From assembly GCF_900176465.1 (NCBI RefSeq), contig NZ_FWXR01000023.1:1-64000 (forward strand): DNA of 64,000 nucleotides, in the 5' to 3' direction. The notes beneath the pieces were generated by a model. It did not search any database. It had not been told where the DNA came from and saw only the letters and a list, made by a program, of their open reading frames with translations. The translations under genes were made by a program, and so were the position numbers. Within the stretch, counting starts at the first letter, position 1, and each line of letters starts with the position of its first letter. This document shows positions 59,521-64,000 of the stretch, piece by piece. This DNA is from Fulvimarina manganoxydans (GTDB lineage Bacteria > Pseudomonadota > Alphaproteobacteria > Rhizobiales > Rhizobiaceae).

Positions 59521-60441
59521 ATGAAACGCCTTCTCGAGGGACCGGCGATCGCCGCAACGCTCGCCCACCTTTTCGCGCCCGGTATCGCTCAGGCCGCGCC
59601 CGAAGCGATCACCTGCGACATGGTCCGCGCCCTGCCCTTGGTCGAAGCCGGTTCCCGCGACGCAGGTGTGACCTTCGAGGAGACGCCGGACGGATGCATC
59701 GTCAGGAACCTCGTTCCTTTTCCAGAGACGGGAATTTCGCGCTGGCAGATCGGCATGCTCGATATTCGCGGCCAGTGGGAGGCGCCGGAAAACCCCACCG
59801 ATCTCGCCCATGCCGCTCCGCCCACGGCGCTGAGCGTCAAGGCGCGGGACATCATCCAGATCATCGAGACCGACGATCCGGTGATGAACTACCAGTTCCG
59901 GGTGCAACAAAAGCCGATCGCGATCACGCTCGATTTCGATTGGGACCCGGACAGCGGCATCGCCCATCTCGCCGAACTCTCATTGGCGGGCGAGGTCTTG
60001 GGCCGCGCAAGCCTTGCCCTGACGTCTCGCCTGCCTGGAGACGCCACGATCGAGGACTGGCAGAAGGCCGATCTGCGCGTCGAAAGCCTACGCCTTTCCC
60101 TCAAGAATCGTTCGCTGGTCGAGAGTTTTCTCATTCCGCCTCTCCTCGCCACGCTTCCGCGCGATACCGATCCGGCAAGCTTGGTCGAGGCCTACCGGCA
60201 GAGATTCACGGCGGGTGTCGAGGCTTTGACCGATACGCTTGTCAGCGAGGACAGCAAACAGGCACTCACGGCCTTTGCGCAGGATTTTCCCAATCCGACC
60301 GGCACTTTCGAAGCCGAAATCCGCTTCACCGAAGCCATCTCGCCGCTTTCGGCCCTTGCCGAATGCCACGAGCCGCCTTTTTGCCTCGCAAAGCTCCAAG
60401 CCCGTTACGAGCCGACAACGCCCTGGCAACCGGGCGATTGA
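59521..60441 (+). CDS. Exported protein of unknown function
   Basis: The 306-residue precursor has a signal peptide (RLLEGPAIAATLAHLFAPGI ending AQAAP). The mature part is beta-rich, with conserved-looking blocks VNYQFRVQQ-like (VMNYQFRVQQKPIAITLDFD) and two Cys near the C-terminus (AECHEPPFCLAKL). No family is recognised. The Met at 59521 gives the signal peptide; upstream reading adds Arg-rich noise. It lies between secB and the YeeE/YedE pair. Confidence 0.65.
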   Translation: MKRLLEGPAIAATLAHLFAPGIAQAAPEAITCDMVRALPLVEAGSRDAGVTFEETPDGCIVRNLVPFPETGISRWQIGMLDIRGQWEAPENPTDLAHAAPPTALSVKARDIIQIIETDDPVMNYQFRVQQKPIAITLDFDWDPDSGIAHLAELSLAGEVLGRASLALTSRLPGDATIEDWQKADLRVESLRLSLKNRSLVESFLIPPLLATLPRDTDPASLVEAYRQRFTAGVEALTDTLVSEDSKQALTAFAQDFPNPTGTFEAEIRFTEAISPLSALAECHEPPFCLAKLQARYEPTTPWQPGD

Positions 60442-60474
60442 GGATCGATGGCGTCTCGATGCGATGCCCGCGTC

Positions 60475-60900
60475 TCAGGCCATGCGCAAGCGCCGACCCT
60501 TGACGAAAAGGGCGAGCGCCATCCCGGCGAGCATCGAGGGCAGGAAGGCCAGAATGCCGGGCGTCGCCAAGGGCAGAGCAGTCCAGGCCGGGCCAGGACA
60601 GAAACCGCCAATGCCCCAGCCGATGCCGAAGAGCGCGGCGCCGGTCAGGAGATCGCGGTCGATATCCTTGCGCGTCGGGATCTGGAAATCGCTCATGAGA
60701 AGGGGCTGGCCGCGCCGCCAGACGAGGCGGTAACCGATGAAGGTCGTCAGGGCCGCGCCGCCCATGACGAAGGCGAGCGAGGGATCGAACGCGCCGACGA
60801 TATCGAGAAAGTTGAGGACCTTGGCCGGATTGGACATGCCGGCAAGGATGAGGCCGAGCCCGAAGAGAAGGCCTGAGGCAAAGCCGAGGACGAGACGCAT
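60475..60900 (-). CDS. YeeE/YedE-type half-transporter (DUF6691)
   Basis: The 141-residue protein has four membrane spans and the motifs GLILAGMSNPAKVLNFLDIV and GWGIGGFCPGPAWTAL, with the Cys of GFCPGP. Pairs of such halves form a YeeE/TsuA-like channel for thiosulfate or related sulfur. It follows its partner gene by 12 bp. Confidence 0.92.
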   Translation of the reverse strand: MRLVLGFASGLLFGLGLILAGMSNPAKVLNFLDIVGAFDPSLAFVMGGAALTTFIGYRLVWRRGQPLLMSDFQIPTRKDIDRDLLTGAALFGIGWGIGGFCPGPAWTALPLATPGILAFLPSMLAGMALALFVKGRRLRMA

Positions 60901-60912
60901 CGGACTAAACCC

Positions 60913-61347
60913 TCAGACCACGTGACGCAGGAGAAAGACCGTCGCGAAGGCGAAGGCCATGAAGGTGAGGACGGCGACGAGCGAACGGGCCGAGAGGCGC
61001 GCAAGCCCGCAGACACCATGGCCCGAGGTGCAGCCCGAGCCGAGCACCGTGCCGAAGCCGACAAGAAGGCCGGCCAGCACCATCGCGGCCAGATTGTCCG
61101 GCACGGTTTGGCGGATCGTCTCCCCCGTGACGAGACCGACCAGCAGCGGGGCGGCGATGAGGCCAAGGACGAAGGCCAGGCGCCAGCCCCAATCGTCGCT
61201 GCGCGCCGGGATCGCGCCGGTGGTGATGCCGGAAATCCCGGCGATCCGGCCGAACAGCGCCATGACGAGAACGGCGGAAAGGCCGATCAGGACGCCGCCA
61301 AGGGTCGAAGCGAGCGGCGTGAAGGGCGTAACGGTCTCAAGCGGCAT
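60913..61347 (-). CDS. YeeE/YedE-type half-transporter
   Basis: The 144-residue protein has four membrane spans and the motif LGSGCTSGHGVCGLARLS with two Cys, typical of sulfur-transport YeeE/YedE proteins. It is the first of two half-transporter genes on the minus strand. No sulfur-metabolism gene or ArsR-type regulator is adjacent. Confidence 0.92.
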   Translation of the reverse strand: MPLETVTPFTPLASTLGGVLIGLSAVLVMALFGRIAGISGITTGAIPARSDDWGWRLAFVLGLIAAPLLVGLVTGETIRQTVPDNLAAMVLAGLLVGFGTVLGSGCTSGHGVCGLARLSARSLVAVLTFMAFAFATVFLLRHVV

Positions 61348-61462
61348 GAGGACTCCTCGAGGTGGAATAGCCAGGCTGCATCGGCCTCACGCTCCTCAGA
61401 GCCTATCGGTCCGCTGATTGGTCCATACGCCATTTCGGCGACCGGCGCTTTCAGGCTTTCGA

Positions 61463-63079
61463 TCAATGGCGGAAGTGGCGCATGCCGGTCATGACCATGG
61501 CGATGCCGTTGTCGTCGGCGGCCTTGATGACGTCCTCGTCGCGCATGGAGCCGCCCGGCTGGATGACCGCCGTGGCGCCGGCTTCCACCGCCGACAAGAG
61601 GCCGTCGGCGAAGGGGAAGAAGGCGTCGGAGGCAACGACGCAGCCCTTGGTGAGGGGTTTGGAGAGGCCTGCCGCCTCGGCTGCATCCTGCGCCTTTCGC
61701 GCCGCGATCCGCGCCGAATCCACCCGGCTCATCTGGCCGGCGCCGATGCCGACCGTGGCCCCGTCCTTCGCATAGACGATGGCGTTGGACTTCACATGTT
61801 TGGCGATGCGGAAGGCGAAGGTGAGGTCGGCGAGTTCCTGAGCGCTCGGCGCGCGTTTGGTGACCACCTTCAGATCGAGATCGTCGACGACGCCATTGTC
61901 GCGGGACTGGACGAGGAGACCGCCGGCAACCGATTTGACGAGCATCCCGACGCTGCGCGGATCGGGCAGGCCGCCGGTGACGAGAAGGCGAAGGTTCTTC
62001 TTGGCGGCGACGATGCGCACGGCCTCCTCGTCGGCTTCGGGCGCGATGATCACCTCGGTGAAGACCTTGACGATCTCTTCGGCGCTTTCGGCATCGAGCC
62101 GGGCGTTCAGGGCGACGATGCCGCCAAAGGCCGAGACGGGGTCGCAGGCGAGCGCCTTGCGATAGGCCTCGACGATGCTCGCCCCTTCCGCGACGCCGCA
62201 CGGATTGGCGTGTTTGATGATGGCGACGGCCTTGATGCGGGCCGGGTCGAACTCGCCGACCAGCTCGAAGGCGGCGTCGGTGTCGTTGATATTGTTGTAG
62301 GAGAGCGCCTTGCCCTGAAGCTGGCGAGCGGTGGCGACGCCGAAGCGCGTCTCGCCGCTCTTGTAGAAGCCGGCCGCCTGATGGGGGTTCTCGCCATAGC
62401 GCAAGGTTTCGGAAAGCGTGCCGGCGGCGCTGAAGCGGCGGGGCGCCGTGTCCCCGATCTCCTTGGCGAACCAGCCGGCGACGGCCGCGTCGTAAGCCGC
62501 AGTGCGGGCATAGGCGATGCCGGCCATCTTGCGGCGGAAGGCCAAGCGCGTCTCGCCGTCATGGGCGGCAAGCTCGGCCAGTACCGCCTCATAATCGGCC
62601 GGGTCGACGACCGTCGTCACATAGCCGTGGTTCTTGGCGCCGGCGCGGATCATCGCCGGCCCGCCAATATCGATATTCTCGACCTGGGTCGCGCTGTCGG
62701 CGCCAGAAGCGAGCGTCTCCTCGAAGGGATAGAGATTGACGACGAGAAGATCGATCGGCTGGATCGAGTGCTCGCGCATGGCCGAGGCGTGAGCCGCATC
62801 GTCGCGGATTGCCAGAAGCCCGCCATGAACGCCGGGATGCAGCGTCTTCACCCGCCCGTCCATCACTTCAGGAAACCCCGTCAGCTCCGAGACGTCGCGA
62901 ACGGCAAGCCCCGCCTCCGACAGCGTCTTGCGCGTGCCGCCGGTGGAGACGAGCTCGACACCGCGCTCACTCAGCGCTTTGGCGAAATCGACGAGGCCGG
63001 TCTTGTCGGAGACCGACAGAAGGGCGCGCTCGATGCGCACTCGCTCAGGAAGCGGCGTCTGATTGGCTTTGACGGACAT
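61463..63079 (-). CDS. purH: Bifunctional AICAR transformylase / IMP cyclohydrolase
   Basis: The 538-residue enzyme has the N-terminal MGS-like cyclohydrolase domain ([35 protein letters not shown]) and the C-terminal transformylase domain ([14 protein letters not shown] with the Lys–His pair). It makes the last two steps of IMP synthesis. The Met at 63079 gives the usual start; the Met further upstream adds 29 residues without family support. A small lipoprotein gene lies upstream on the same strand. Confidence 0.97.
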   Translation of the reverse strand: MSVKANQTPLPERVRIERALLSVSDKTGLVDFAKALSERGVELVSTGGTRKTLSEAGLAVRDVSELTGFPEVMDGRVKTLHPGVHGGLLAIRDDAAHASAMREHSIQPIDLLVVNLYPFEETLASGADSATQVENIDIGGPAMIRAGAKNHGYVTTVVDPADYEAVLAELAAHDGETRLAFRRKMAGIAYARTAAYDAAVAGWFAKEIGDTAPRRFSAAGTLSETLRYGENPHQAAGFYKSGETRFGVATARQLQGKALSYNNINDTDAAFELVGEFDPARIKAVAIIKHANPCGVAEGASIVEAYRKALACDPVSAFGGIVALNARLDAESAEEIVKVFTEVIIAPEADEEAVRIVAAKKNLRLLVTGGLPDPRSVGMLVKSVAGGLLVQSRDNGVVDDLDLKVVTKRAPSAQELADLTFAFRIAKHVKSNAIVYAKDGATVGIGAGQMSRVDSARIAARKAQDAAEAAGLSKPLTKGCVVASDAFFPFADGLLSAVEAGATAVIQPGGSMRDEDVIKAADDNGIAMVMTGMRHFRH

Positions 63080-63174
63080 GGGCGGCAACTCTCTTGACGG
63101 CGTCTTTGCGGGGATCAACGCCCTGATAGGCCCTGGGCCTTCGCGCTGCAACAGCCGCCGAACCACGTCGAAGC

Positions 63175-63360
63175 TCAGCGGGACGGGGACGGCCGCCCTG
63201 TCGTAACCCTGGCCTCTCCCTCCACTCTCTCGCCTCGCAGCGCGGCCGACTGGCGGCCGAGATCGTCGAGCGTGTTCGGCAGGACGCCGACAGCCCGGTT
63301 CATGCCGCCGCAGGCGGTCAGCGGGGCAAGGAGAAGGGTGAGGATGAGGGCGCGGATCAT
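63175..63360 (-). CDS. Small lipoprotein
   Basis: The 61-residue precursor has a lipoprotein signal ([18 protein letters not shown]) with the lipobox LTAC, followed by a polar mature part with [18 protein letters not shown]. It resembles the short rhizobial lipoproteins found upstream of purH. Function is unknown. Confidence 0.7.
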   Translation of the reverse strand: MIRALILTLLLAPLTACGGMNRAVGVLPNTLDDLGRQSAALRGERVEGEARVTTGRPSPSR

Positions 63361-63465
63361 GGGTGAGGACCTCATTCTTTACGGTTCGCCAGGTTCACGA
63401 CGGCATTTGGGTCCTTGAGATGCACCGGGGCGGCGGGAAGACCATGGAGAGGGCGTTGCTCGATG

Positions 63466-63505
63466 CTTCGTCATCCTCGGCCCTTCAGGGCCGGGGATGA
63501 CGAAG
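63466..63505. repeat. Perfect-core palindrome, second copy of dispersed family
   Basis: Arms CTTCGTCATCCTCGGCCC and GGGCCGGGGATGACGAAG flank TTCA with one mismatch. The outer ATGACGAAGCGTC is shared with the palindrome near 33299. The 63376–63627 gap holds no other feature. Confidence 0.7.
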
Positions 63506-63627
63506 CGTCAGAGGGATTGCTCATGCTTTCGGCGCATCTGTCTCATACAGAAGCCTTCCGATCGAGTGCGTGGGCGATTGGGGTTTGCTACGAACCGACC
63601 CACCACTGCACCGACAGCGCCTTGTTC

Positions 63628-64000
63628 CTAACCCCCCGAAACCCGCTTCACCCGCGCCGCGAAGAACCCATCGACGCCGCCATGCATGTCGGGGGTAGTG
63701 CGCAGATCGCCATCGACCGTGATCGCATCGGCGAAATCCGGCACCTCAGCCGGCGCGATCGGGTCGCGGGCGAAGTCGGAATGGGTTTTGAGAAAGGTGC
63801 CGATCACCGCCTCGCCTTCGTCCCGGTCGATCGAACAATTGGAGAAGACGAGACGCCCGTTCAGCGCGACGAGGCGCGCGGCCCGGGCCAGCATCCCGGC
63901 CTGCACCTCGGCGAGGCGCTTCACCTCGTCGGGCGACTTCGTATAGGCGACGTCCGGGTGGCGCCGGATCGTGCCGGTGGACGAACAGGGCGCGTCGAGA
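63628..64000 (-). CDS. RsmB-type 16S rRNA m5C methyltransferase, 3' part
   Basis: Only the C-terminal part lies in the window; the gene runs off the right edge. The visible frame reads LDAPCSSTGTIRRHPDVAY (motif IV with PCSSTG), then LVFSNCSIDRDEGEAVIG (motif VI, the NCS Cys nucleophile region) and ends FFAARVKRVSGG. This is the Nop2/RsmB methylase core that modifies C967 of 16S rRNA. No start can be given. Confidence 0.88.
   Translation of the reverse strand, partial: LDAPCSSTGTIRRHPDVAYTKSPDEVKRLAEVQAGMLARAARLVALNGRLVFSNCSIDRDEGEAVIGTFLKTHSDFARDPIAPAEVPDFADAITVDGDLRTTPDMHGGVDGFFAARVKRVSGG

Noticed and set aside
61418-63097. Plus-strand reading frame of 559 codons opposite purH
   Set aside because: It is a shadow of purH, with the same low-complexity Gly/Asp/Arg composition as other antisense frames.

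Overview
The window is high-GC alphaproteobacterial chromosome, most likely Hyphomicrobiales (Rhizobiales). The order secB–fxsA–Tim44-like–mltA–smr–XRE, the pair of Irr-type iron boxes before an imelysin operon, and a dispersed intergenic palindrome of a kind familiar from Rhizobiales all point there. I cannot name a genus. About half of the window is chromosomal backbone. The rest is three accessory blocks, two of them anchored on tRNA genes.

Block A (1–9,936) is a catabolic cluster among broken insertion sequences. A GTG-started TetR regulator, an acyl-CoA synthetase, a fumarylacetoacetase-family hydrolase, an Old Yellow Enzyme and two small VOC (extradiol dioxygenase fold) proteins form one minus-strand operon. 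An MhpA-like flavoprotein hydroxylase runs divergently. A perfect TGAACA/TGTTCA palindrome lies inside the shared promoter region. The genes would together hydroxylate, cleave and hydrolyse a ring compound that may enter as a CoA thioester; the substrate is unknown. The edges are an IS110-type remnant and a frameshifted IS5-type remnant cut by a complete IS256-family element.

Block B (9,968–26,340) is a 16.3-kb prophage-like element bounded by a 34-bp repeat, one copy of which is the 3' end of tRNA-Ser(GGA). It carries an integrase, an AlpA-type regulator, a two-gene replication region with four in-frame iterons (a lambda-O-like layout), a tail-Z-like protein, an M41-like stand-alone peptidase, a prohead-protease-like protein, a tail chaperone, a tape measure protein and a gpD-like hub protein. 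I see no terminase, portal, major capsid or lysis gene. Next to the right end sits a clearly AT-rich, overlapping three-gene cassette: a small unknown protein, a HELGH metalloprotease and a dCTP deaminase. This is my best candidate for an undescribed anti-phage system. A PrtN-like activator follows on the opposite strand.

Backbone 1 (26,418–36,189) holds a small membrane protein, msrA, an AaeB/AaeX/AaeA-like efflux operon, an orphan BMP-family binding protein and katG, with dispersed palindromic repeats.

Block C (36,190–45,532) is a 9.3-kb island in tRNA-Asn(GTT) with its integrase beside the tRNA. It carries an rnhA gene with one in-frame stop, ParB- and ParA-like proteins, a serine resolvase behind a res-like array, a remnant of an Mrr-type nuclease, a PD-(D/E)XK protein overlapping a frameshifted MmeI-like (type IIL) restriction-modification gene, and two small proteins.

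Backbone 2 (45,591–64,000) includes a PGPGW-like membrane protein, a Uma2 protein, an NYN-domain protein, a nucleoside hydrolase, the iron operon (imelysin, di-haem oxidoreductase, second imelysin, Tat-exported DUF1513), a ParDE-like pair, the XRE–smr–mltA–Tim44 run, fxsA, secB, two YeeE/YedE half-transporters, purH, a small lipoprotein and the truncated 3' part of an RsmB-type rRNA methyltransferase. No CRISPR array or rRNA gene was seen.
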